A DNA stretch of 27,849 nucleotides from Oxalobacteraceae bacterium UBA6704 (GTDB lineage: Bacteria > Pseudomonadota > Gammaproteobacteria > Burkholderiales > Burkholderiaceae_D), in assembly GCA_002454505.1 (NCBI GenBank), contig DKJA01000078.1, forward strand, positions 1 through 27,849, written 5' to 3'. Below the pieces are notes generated by a model. The model worked only from the letters and a program-made list of their open reading frames with translations. It searched no databases and was not told the origin of the DNA. The position numbers and the translations under genes were made by a program. Below are positions 14,595 to 20,952 of the stretch, one piece after another. Numbering within the stretch: the first letter of the stretch is position 1; every line of letters starts with the position of its first letter.

Positions 14595-15227
14595 ATGGAG
14601 CGCTTCACTGTCGGGCTGACGGGCGGCATCGGCAGCGGCAAGAGCGTCGTCGCGCGCCTGTTCCGCGAGTGGGGCGTCGACATCGTCGACACCGACCAGA
14701 TCGCCCGCGGCCTGACGGCGCCGCATGGTGCCGCGATGCCGGCCGTGCTGGCCGCATTCGGCGCCGGCTTCGAAGACGCGCACGGCGCGCTGGACCGCGC
14801 GAAGATGCGCGCGCTGGTGTTTTCCGATCCGGCTGCCAAGCAGCGTCTGGAGGCGATCCTGCACCCGATGATCCGCGCTGCCGTGCTGGCCGAGAGCGTG
14901 CTGGGCACGGGGCCTTATGTGATCTTCGACATTCCGCTGCTGGTGGAATCGGGCACATGGAAGGCGAAGCTGGCACGCGTGCTGGTGGTCGATTGCCCGG
15001 AGGATGTGCAGGTGGCGCGCGTCATGGCGCGCAACGGCTTATCGGAAGAACAAGTAAAAGCCATCATGGCGGCCCAGGCGCCGCGGGCGGTGCGCCTCGC
15101 ACAGGCGGACGACGTGATCGACAACGGCGGCGGCCTCGACGCGCTGGCACCGCAAATCGCCGATATTCACGCTTTTTACTTAGCGATGGCTGAAAAGAGG
15201 GCGCGCAACATTCAACAACGTTTGTAA
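14595..15227 (+). CDS. coaE: Dephospho-CoA kinase
   Basis: The protein has 210 residues. It performs the last step of coenzyme A synthesis, phosphorylating the ribose 3'-OH of dephospho-CoA. The P-loop GGIGSGKS is at residues 10-17, followed by VDIVDTDQIARGL (substrate-binding Asp), LHPMIRA (conserved LHP motif) and YVIFDIPLLVESG. Length and motifs are standard. A G-rich stretch (ACGGGGGGC) lies before the ATG at 14595. It is probably co-transcribed with pilD. The 84 bases after it are AT-rich and could hold a promoter for zapD. Confidence 0.97.
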   Translation: MERFTVGLTGGIGSGKSVVARLFREWGVDIVDTDQIARGLTAPHGAAMPAVLAAFGAGFEDAHGALDRAKMRALVFSDPAAKQRLEAILHPMIRAAVLAESVLGTGPYVIFDIPLLVESGTWKAKLARVLVVDCPEDVQVARVMARNGLSEEQVKAIMAAQAPRAVRLAQADDVIDNGGGLDALAPQIADIHAFYLAMAEKRARNIQQRL

Positions 15228-15311
15228 TTTTGCCTCGCTTAGTTCAGAATCACAAAAATATTTCAGGTCTATCAATATAGTCAACTGAGCAGATCAACAG
15301 AGGGATTCACT

Positions 15312-16067
15312 TTGATTGTTTATGAATATCCTTTCAACGAGCGCATTCGCACGTTGTTGCGCCTGGAAGACCTGTACGAGAAGTTCAAGTTTTTTGTGCA
15401 CCAGGAACACCCGATGCAGCACCACGTGGCGCTGTCCACGATCTTCGACATGCTGGAAGTGGCCGGCCGCGCCGACCTGAAGTCCGACCTGCTGCAGGAA
15501 CTGGAGCGCCAGCGCCAGACGTTGATGGGCTACCGCTCGAATCCCGCCGTGCAGGCCGACATGCTGGACGCCATCCTGGCCGAGCTGGACAGCGTGTCCG
15601 CCGCCCTCGTCGCCACCCAGGGCAAGACGGGCCAGAACGTCCGCGACAACGAATGGCTGATGAGCATCCGCGGCCGCACCATCATTCCCGGCGGCGCCTG
15701 CGAATTCGATCTGCCGTCCTACTACGCGTGGCAGAAGCGCCCGTTCGAACAGCGCTACGGCGACATCGCCACGTGGTTCGCGCCGCTGGCCCCGCTGTGC
15801 GACGCGCTGGCGCTGCTGCTGCGCCTGCTGCGCGATTCCGGCGCGCCAAAGAAAATGATCGCCAACGCGGGCAGCTACCAGCAGATGCTGCAGGGAAAAG
15901 TGTTCCAGATGCTGCGGCTGACCGTCGACGAAGCGCTGGGCGCGATCCCGGAAATCTCGGCCAATAAATACATGTTGTGGGTACGTTTCACCAGCCAGGG
16001 CGGCGACCTGAAGCCCAAGCCGCTGGAAGAAGACGTGCCGTTCGAATTGACCCTTTGCAGTTTCTAG
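15312..16067 (+). CDS. zapD: Cell division protein ZapD
   Basis: The protein has 251 residues (former YacF/DUF1342). ZapD cross-links FtsZ filaments and stabilises the Z-ring at midcell. The family start MIVYEYPFNERIRTLLRLEDLY is intact here from a TTG codon, with AGAGGGA about 6 bases upstream; no ATG/GTG start would keep this conserved N-terminus. Other signatures are the helical RTFMG-like stretch LERQRQTLMGYRSNP and the C-terminal beta region with PFELTLCSF. It lies between coaE and yacG, as in many beta- and gammaproteobacteria. Confidence 0.97.
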   Translation: MIVYEYPFNERIRTLLRLEDLYEKFKFFVHQEHPMQHHVALSTIFDMLEVAGRADLKSDLLQELERQRQTLMGYRSNPAVQADMLDAILAELDSVSAALVATQGKTGQNVRDNEWLMSIRGRTIIPGGACEFDLPSYYAWQKRPFEQRYGDIATWFAPLAPLCDALALLLRLLRDSGAPKKMIANAGSYQQMLQGKVFQMLRLTVDEALGAIPEISANKYMLWVRFTSQGGDLKPKPLEEDVPFELTLCSF

Positions 16068-16083
16068 TTTTTATTTTCCGCAT

Positions 16084-16263
16084 ATGCCTACCGTAGTCGA
16101 TTGCCCCACCTGCAGCAAAAAGGTCGAATGGACCGAGCAAAACAAATACCGCCCCTTCTGCTCCGAACGCTGCAAGCAGATCGACCTGGGCGCCTGGGCC
16201 GAAGAAAAATACACGATTCCCGCCGCCGCGCCGCAGGATCCCCTCGAAGAAGACAAGCAGTAA
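16084..16263 (+). CDS. yacG: DNA gyrase inhibitor YacG
   Basis: The protein has 59 residues, MPTVVDCPTC... to ...LEEDKQ. It is a small zinc protein that binds GyrB and blocks DNA binding by gyrase. Four zinc ligands are visible: CPTC (Cys7, Cys10) and FCSERC (Cys26, Cys30), followed by the typical IDLGAWAEEKYTIP. It starts 16 bases after the zapD stop with no clear Shine-Dalgarno sequence, so it may depend on coupling to zapD. A GGGGACTGTCCCC repeat begins 9 bases after its stop. It is short but the motif order, length and position are standard. Confidence 0.95.
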   Translation: MPTVVDCPTCSKKVEWTEQNKYRPFCSERCKQIDLGAWAEEKYTIPAAAPQDPLEEDKQ

Positions 16264-16271
16264 GCACGGTC

Positions 16272-16308
16272 GGGGACTGTCCCCGAATGGGGACTGTCCC
16301 CTGGGTTG
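16272..16308 (+). repeat. GGGGAC-family repeat, single half-element
   Basis: Two copies of the palindromic word GGGGACTGTCCCC (16272-16284 and 16289-16301) separated by GAAT, then TGGGTTG. This matches the 36-base arm of the larger elements at 20834-20952 and 26296-26400 with a few changes. It lies between the converging yacG and mutT genes and can form a stable hairpin. Confidence 0.85.
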
Positions 16309-16375
16309 ATCCTGCCTTTAAGAAAATGGTCGGTACGCCGCAGCGGTCTGTCACCGGTTTCAGCGGCAGTCCCGG

Positions 16376-16768
16376 CTAACGCTCGATCCACTGCAACAGC
16401 GGAATCGTGGCCGGCAGCAGCGGCTCGACGCCCACTTCACCCTGCCATGCAAAAGCCTGGCCTTCCAGGCTTTGCGGCTCGCCGCGCCACTCGCGGCTGA
16501 TGAAGAAGTGCAGCCGCACGTGGGCGTGTTCGTAGACGTGCTCCACGCCGCACCATTCTTCCGCGCTCAGCACCTCGATGCCCAGCTCCTCCATGAACTC
16601 GCGCTGCAGCGCGGCGAAGATGGTTTCGCCCGGATCCACTTTCCCGCCGGGGAATTCCCAGTAGCCCGCGTACGGCTTGCCTTCGGGCCGCTGGCCCAGC
16701 AGCACATCGCCGTTCGGCTGCATCAGGATGCCGACCGCGACGTCGATCGGTTTGACAACTGCCGTCAT
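16376..16768 (-). CDS. mutT: NUDIX hydrolase, MutT-like (8-oxo-dGTP diphosphatase)
   Basis: The protein has 130 residues from the ATG at 16768, which overlaps the upstream gene's TGA as ATGA; a longer in-frame extension reads through the upstream gene in another frame and is not needed. The complete Nudix box GGKVDPGETIFAALQREF continues MEELGI (about residues 36-58). GILMQPNGDVLLGQRPEGKPYAGYWEFPGG is typical of MutT, which removes oxidised dGTP from the nucleotide pool. The family also includes other NTP pyrophosphatases, so MutT is a likely rather than certain identity. It is the last gene of the argJ-DUF815-mutT operon. Confidence 0.92.
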   Translation of the reverse strand: MTAVVKPIDVAVGILMQPNGDVLLGQRPEGKPYAGYWEFPGGKVDPGETIFAALQREFMEELGIEVLSAEEWCGVEHVYEHAHVRLHFFISREWRGEPQSLEGQAFAWQGEVGVEPLLPATIPLLQWIER

Positions 16769-17640
16769 GCCATCTTTCCCGCATGGTCGCGGGCGAACTG
16801 CCACGCCACGCGGCCGGAGCGCGAGCCCCGCTGCAACGCCCAGCGCAACGCATCGCCGCGCGCCTTCTCGATCTGCGCCGGCGTGCAGCCGAACGATGCC
16901 AGCCAGTGGGCGACGATGTCCAGGTAGTCGTCCTGCTTGAACGGGTAGAACGACAGCCACAGCCCGAAGCGTTCGGACAGCGAGATCTTCTCCTCCACCG
17001 TCTCGCCGGGATGCAGGTCGCCGTCCTCGTCGTGCTTGTAGCTCATGTTCTCGGACATCTTCTCCGGCATCAGGTGCCGGCGGTTGGACGTCGCGTAGAT
17101 CAGTACATTGTCCGATTGCGCCGTGATCGAACCGTCCAGCGCCACCTTCAGCGCCTTGTAGCCGCTCTCGCCTTCCTCGAACGACAGGTCGTCGCAGAAC
17201 ACGACGAAGCGTTCCGGCCGGCCGGCGACGAGGTCGATGATGTCCGGCAGGTCGGCCAGGTCGGCCTTGTCCACTTCGATCAACCGCAGGCCGTCGCCGG
17301 CGAACTGGTTCAGGCAGGCCTTGATCAGCGACGATTTGCCCGTGCCCCGCGCGCCCGTCAGCAGCACGTTGTTGGCCGGTTTGCCGGCGACGAACTGCCG
17401 CGTGTTCTGCTCGATCTGGGCCTTCTGGCTGGCGATATTGTGTAAATCGTTTAGTTCGATTTTGGACGCGTGCGCCACCGGCTGCAGCCAGCCGGCACTG
17501 CCCGCCAGGCCGGCCCGCTTGCGCCAGCGGAACGCGAAGGCCGCGTGCCAGTCCGGTGCCGGCACGGCCGGCGGCAGCAGGCCTTCCACCCGCGCCAGCA
17601 CCTGTTCGGCGCGGGCGAGGAACTGTTCCAGTGAGGTCAT
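16765..17640 (-). CDS. DUF815-family AAA+ ATPase
   Basis: The protein has 291 residues. Walker A GARGTGKS is at 96-103, Walker B VVFCDDLSF has Asp150/Asp151, and a sensor-1-like IYATSNRRHL has Asn186. Conserved family features include the DLADLPDIIDLV stretch and the LSERFGLWLSFYPF motif. It is cytoplasmic; the family is widespread in proteobacteria and is annotated as ATP-binding protein of unknown role. It starts 1 base after the argJ stop and overlaps mutT by 4 bases (ATGA), so all three are co-transcribed. This argJ-DUF815-mutT order is common in Burkholderiales. Confidence 0.93.
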   Translation of the reverse strand: MTSLEQFLARAEQVLARVEGLLPPAVPAPDWHAAFAFRWRKRAGLAGSAGWLQPVAHASKIELNDLHNIASQKAQIEQNTRQFVAGKPANNVLLTGARGTGKSSLIKACLNQFAGDGLRLIEVDKADLADLPDIIDLVAGRPERFVVFCDDLSFEEGESGYKALKVALDGSITAQSDNVLIYATSNRRHLMPEKMSENMSYKHDEDGDLHPGETVEEKISLSERFGLWLSFYPFKQDDYLDIVAHWLASFGCTPAQIEKARGDALRWALQRGSRSGRVAWQFARDHAGKMA

Positions 17641-17641
17641 G

Positions 17642-18877
17642 TCAGGAGCGGTAATCGGCGTTGATCGATACGTAGTCGTGCGACAGGTCGCAGGTGTAGA
17701 CGGTGGCGGCCGCGCTGCCCCGCGCCAGTTTCACGCGCACGGTGATCTCGCTCTGCTTCATCACGCGCTGGCCGTCTTCCTCCTTGTAGTCCGGGTTGCG
17801 GCCGCCGTCCTTCGCCACCCACACGTCGTCCAGCCACATATTGATCTTCGCGACATCCAGGTCGACACCCGCGTAGCCGATCGCGGCCAGGATGCGGCCC
17901 AGGTTCGGGTCGGACGCGAAGAACGCCGTCTTGACCAGCGGCGAGTGGCCGATCGAGTAGGCGATCTTGCGGCACTCTTCCACGGACTCGCCCTCTTCCA
18001 CGGTGATCGTGATGAACTTGGTGGCGCCTTCGCCGTCGCGCACGATGGCCTGCGCCAGGAACACGGACAGCTCCGTCACGGCGGCGGCCAGCTCGCGGTA
18101 TTCCGCCGAGTCGACCGAGTTCACTTCCAGCGTGCCGGCGCCGGTGGCGACGAGGATGAAGGAATCGTTGGTGGACGTGTCGCCGTCGATGGTGATGCAG
18201 TTGAACGACTTGTCGGCCGCTTCCTTGACCAGCACGTCGAGCACGGGCTGCGCCACTTTCGCGTCGAACGCCAGGTAGCCCAGCATCGTCGCCATGTTCG
18301 GCTTGATCATGCCGGCGCCCTTGCTGATGCCCGTCAGCGTGACCTTGTGGCCGGCGATGGTGACCGTGCGCGAACCCGCTTTCGGCTGCGTATCCGTCGT
18401 CATGATGCCTTCGGCAGCGTTGAACCAGTTGTCCGCCTTCAGGTTCGCGACGGCCGCCGGCAGGCCCGCCTTGATCTTCTCGACCGGCAGCGGCTCCAGG
18501 ATCACGCCGGTGGAAAACGGCAGGATCTGCTGCGCATCGATGCCCAGCTGCGGCGCCAGCGCATCCAGCGTGGCGCGGGCATTGGCCAGGCCCGCCTCGC
18601 CCGTGCCGGCATTGGCATTGCCCGTGTTGACGAGCAGCGCGCGGATCGGCTTGCCGCCGGCGTTGACGGCGGCCAGGTTGTCCTTCGACAGCTGCACGGG
18701 CGCCGCGCAGAAGCGGTTCAGCGTGAACACGCCGGCCACCGTGGCGCCTTCGGCCAGTTTCATCACCAGCACGTCCTTGCGGTTCGGTTTCTTGATGCCC
18801 GCCTCGGCATAGCCGATCTCGATACCGGCGACGGGTTGCAGTTCAGCGGCGACAGGAATGGGGGAATTGACGGCCAT
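17642..18877 (-). CDS. argJ: Bifunctional ornithine acetyltransferase / N-acetylglutamate synthase ArgJ
   Basis: The protein has 411 residues from ATG 18877; the upstream in-frame extension is Arg/Gly-rich and unlike the family. ArgJ moves the acetyl group from N-acetylornithine to glutamate in the cyclic arginine pathway, and in bifunctional forms also makes N-acetylglutamate from acetyl-CoA. The self-cleavage site is intact: KGAGMIKPNMATML, with nucleophile Thr197 becoming the N-terminus of the beta chain. Other signatures are NTGNANAGTG (84-93), FSTGVILEPLP, TTDTQPK and TIDGDTSTNDS. The C-terminus DLSHDYVSINADYRS is typical. It is first in the argJ-DUF815-mutT operon. Confidence 0.97.
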   Translation of the reverse strand: MAVNSPIPVAAELQPVAGIEIGYAEAGIKKPNRKDVLVMKLAEGATVAGVFTLNRFCAAPVQLSKDNLAAVNAGGKPIRALLVNTGNANAGTGEAGLANARATLDALAPQLGIDAQQILPFSTGVILEPLPVEKIKAGLPAAVANLKADNWFNAAEGIMTTDTQPKAGSRTVTIAGHKVTLTGISKGAGMIKPNMATMLGYLAFDAKVAQPVLDVLVKEAADKSFNCITIDGDTSTNDSFILVATGAGTLEVNSVDSAEYRELAAAVTELSVFLAQAIVRDGEGATKFITITVEEGESVEECRKIAYSIGHSPLVKTAFFASDPNLGRILAAIGYAGVDLDVAKINMWLDDVWVAKDGGRNPDYKEEDGQRVMKQSEITVRVKLARGSAAATVYTCDLSHDYVSINADYRS

Positions 18878-19195
18878 GTGGAGGTTCTCGGCAAGGTAAA
18901 AGGAGCCATATTGTAAACCTTCCCAACCGGCGCCGCGGTGACGACTTCCGGTCGCGCGGCCGGCCGGAAACGGCGCTACACGCAGCGCCATCATTTAACA
19001 TTTGACCGGCCGGTCATCAGACAACGCTGCCTTTAAATAAAGGGATTCCCGCAAAAACGACAGAAAACTTGCCTGCCTTGTACGGTCTCGTCAATTTTAC
19101 TTTTGTGCCTTCCGGAAATTTATTACAGTGGCGTCCCTGACCGGTCGCGCGACATGCTGCGGCCCCTGAATTCACCAAGCACATCGGAAGCGCAC
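18878..19195. other. Divergent promoter region between argJ and the porin-like gene
   Basis: 318 bases without a gene. They contain a perfect 14-base palindrome (19003-19016) and an AT-richer stretch (about 19015-19130) where promoters for the plus-strand gene could lie. I cannot assign -35/-10 boxes with confidence. Confidence 0.5.
19003..19016. promoter_or_regulatory. Perfect palindrome TGACCGGCCGGTCA, possible TetR-type operator
   Basis: A 14-base perfect palindrome in the divergent argJ/porin intergenic region. Its TGACCG...CGGTCA form resembles operators of many TetR/AcrR-family repressors. No TetR gene is in the window, so the assignment is only a suggestion. Confidence 0.35.
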
Positions 19196-20407
19196 ATGAA
19201 ACAACGACTGTTAGTAGTGGCACTGCTGGGCGCGCTGGGCGCGCAAGCCCAGGCGGCCAATCTCGGCAACGACAACCTGAGCATCACCGGCTTCGGCACG
19301 CTCGCCGCGGCGCGCAGCAACACGGAAGACGCCCGCTTCACCCGCTCCAACCAGCGCGAAGGCACGGCCGGCACGTCGACCATCGGCCTCGATTCGAACC
19401 TGGGCCTGCAGGCCACCTACACGTTCTCGGACAAGCTGTCCGCGACGACGCAGATCCTGTCCCGCAAATACACGGGCGACAGCTTCACCACCGAACTGGC
19501 GTGGGGCTTCGTCAAGTACAAGGTCAGCGACGAAGTGGCCGTGCGCGTGGGCCGCGTGGTGCTGCCGTCGTTCCTGATCTCCGATTACCAGAACGTGGGC
19601 TACGCCAACACGATGATGCGTCCGCCGGCCGAGATGTACGCGCAGAACATCATCGAGAACATCGATGGCGCCGACATCAACTGGCAGCACGGCTTCGGCG
19701 ACACCACCGTGACGGCACAGGCCATCGTGGGCATCGCGCGCGGCAAATCGTACGTGCCGGCCGATGGCTCCGAGCCGCGCTTCCAGGCACCGGCCGGCGG
19801 CTTCGCGATCAGCGCCGAGCACGGCCCCGTCACGCTGCGCTTCGCGCACATGCAGGGCAAGATCAAGGCCACCGACGTCAAGGCGATCAACACGCTGACC
19901 GACACGCTGGGCGCCGTCGGCTACGCCGCGCTGGCCAACGACATCTCGCTGAAGGACAACAAGCGGATGGCCTTCACGTCCGTGGGTCTGCTGGCCGACT
20001 GGAACGACATCGTCGTGCAGGCGGAATACGGCATGCGCCGCGCCAAGCAGCCGGTCTACCTGGCCGAAAGCAACGCGTGGTACGTGATGACGGGCTACCG
20101 CTTCGGCAAGGTGCTGCCTTACTACGCGCACGCCAAGTACGACGGCAAGGGTTCGACGATCACGGCGCCGGCCGGCCTGGCCCGCATCCCGACGCTGAAC
20201 GGCGCGGTGCAGAACCTGCTGGCGCCAAGCGACCAGTCGTCCGACCTGATCGGCGTGCGCTGGGACTTCGCCCGCTCGCTGGCACTCAAGGTGCAAGTGG
20301 ATCGCGTCAAGCCGGGTGCCAAGAACGGCCTGCTGACGGACGTCAAACCGGGCGGCATCGGCAAGGACGTCACCGTCGTGGCGGCCGGCGTGGACTTCGT
20401 GTTCTAA
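19196..20407 (+). CDS. Outer-membrane porin-like beta-barrel protein
   Basis: The protein has 403 residues from ATG 19196 (GGAAG six bases upstream). Residues 1-20 are a signal peptide (MKQRLLVVALLGALGAQAQA). The mature part alternates hydrophobic and polar residues in beta-strands (LSITGFGTLAAARSN; LGLQATYTFSDKLSATTQIL; VRVGRVVLPSFLISDYQNVG) and ends with a terminal Phe (VVAAGVDFVF), the usual signal for BAM-mediated insertion. It looks like a general or anion-type porin-family protein, but the substrate is unknown. It is 9 bases upstream of a small periplasmic binding-domain protein, and the pair is probably one operon. It lies between argJ and secA, which are usually adjacent, so it may be an insertion. 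Confidence 0.82.
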   Translation: MKQRLLVVALLGALGAQAQAANLGNDNLSITGFGTLAAARSNTEDARFTRSNQREGTAGTSTIGLDSNLGLQATYTFSDKLSATTQILSRKYTGDSFTTELAWGFVKYKVSDEVAVRVGRVVLPSFLISDYQNVGYANTMMRPPAEMYAQNIIENIDGADINWQHGFGDTTVTAQAIVGIARGKSYVPADGSEPRFQAPAGGFAISAEHGPVTLRFAHMQGKIKATDVKAINTLTDTLGAVGYAALANDISLKDNKRMAFTSVGLLADWNDIVVQAEYGMRRAKQPVYLAESNAWYVMTGYRFGKVLPYYAHAKYDGKGSTITAPAGLARIPTLNGAVQNLLAPSDQSSDLIGVRWDFARSLALKVQVDRVKPGAKNGLLTDVKPGGIGKDVTVVAAGVDFVF

Positions 20408-20416
20408 GGAGACAGC

Positions 20417-20824
20417 ATGAAAAACCTACTCGCAACGCTGACCGCGCTGGCACTGGGCGCCACCGCGCTGAACGCCGCGGCGGAAACCGTCGTCATCGTC
20501 AACCCGAAGAACCCGGCCAGCCGCATGTTTTCCGAACAGGCCGCCCAGTTCTTCCTCGGTAAATCGACGATGTTCACGCCCGTCGACCAGGCCGAAGGCT
20601 CGGCCATCCGCAACGACTTCTACAAGAAGGTGACGGACAAGGATAGCGCCCAGGTGAAGGCACTGTGGTCGAAGCTGGTATTTACCGGCAAGGCGCAGGC
20701 ACCGAAGGAATACAAGTCCAACGCCGAGGTGAAGAAGGCCGTGGCGGAAGATCCGAAGGCGATCGGCTATATCGACAAGTCGGCCGTGGACGATACCGTC
20801 AAGGTCATTCTGACCGTGCAGTAA
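20417..20824 (+). CDS. Small periplasmic PstS-like (phosphate-binding-like) protein
   Basis: The protein has 135 residues. Residues 1-22 form a signal peptide (MKNLLATLTALALGATALNAAA). The mature part resembles one lobe of PstS-type phosphate-binding proteins: ETVVIVNPKNP, the MFSEQAAQFFLGK stretch, GSAIRNDFYKKV, and the closing AEDPKAIGYIDKSAVDDTVKVILTV. It is much shorter than true PstS (about 320 residues), so it is a single-domain relative, not a complete ABC-transporter component; no permease or ATPase genes are nearby. AAGGAGA lies before the ATG. It follows the porin-like gene by 9 bases, suggesting the two proteins work together in outer-membrane or periplasmic handling of an anion; this is inference from context. 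Confidence 0.85.
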   Translation: MKNLLATLTALALGATALNAAAETVVIVNPKNPASRMFSEQAAQFFLGKSTMFTPVDQAEGSAIRNDFYKKVTDKDSAQVKALWSKLVFTGKAQAPKEYKSNAEVKKAVAEDPKAIGYIDKSAVDDTVKVILTVQ

Positions 20825-20833
20825 GCGGTTGCC

Positions 20834-20952
20834 GGGGACTGTTCCTGCCAAGGGCGGTACGGCGGTACGGCTGTCCCCGGGGTTGAAGTTTGTCGGCACA
20901 TATGGGAAGCGAAGAGCAACCCCGGGGACAGGCCCCTGCGGGGACAGTCCCC
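20834..20952. repeat. Paired inverted GGGGAC-family repeat (REPIN-like)
   Basis: The left arm (20834-20885) is degenerate and interrupted by a short duplication (GGTACGGC twice). The right arm (20917-20952) is 36 bases. The spacer is 31 bases. The right arm read on the minus strand is identical, base for base, to 26296-26331. The element fills the gap between the converging PstS-like gene and the DUF2235 gene, and its last base is part of the DUF2235 stop codon (TAG then GGGACTG on the minus strand). It may also end transcription from both sides. Confidence 0.88.

Noticed and set aside
12246..14908. Long minus-strand frames opposite pilB, pilC, pilD and coaE
   Set aside because: Asp/His/Arg/Gln-rich shadows with no motifs; the plus strand encodes full-length pilus and coaE proteins.
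20417..20824. Annotation as a full phosphate ABC transporter substrate-binding protein PstS
   Set aside because: At 135 residues it is less than half of PstS and no pstC/A/B genes are nearby; kept as a single-lobe relative.
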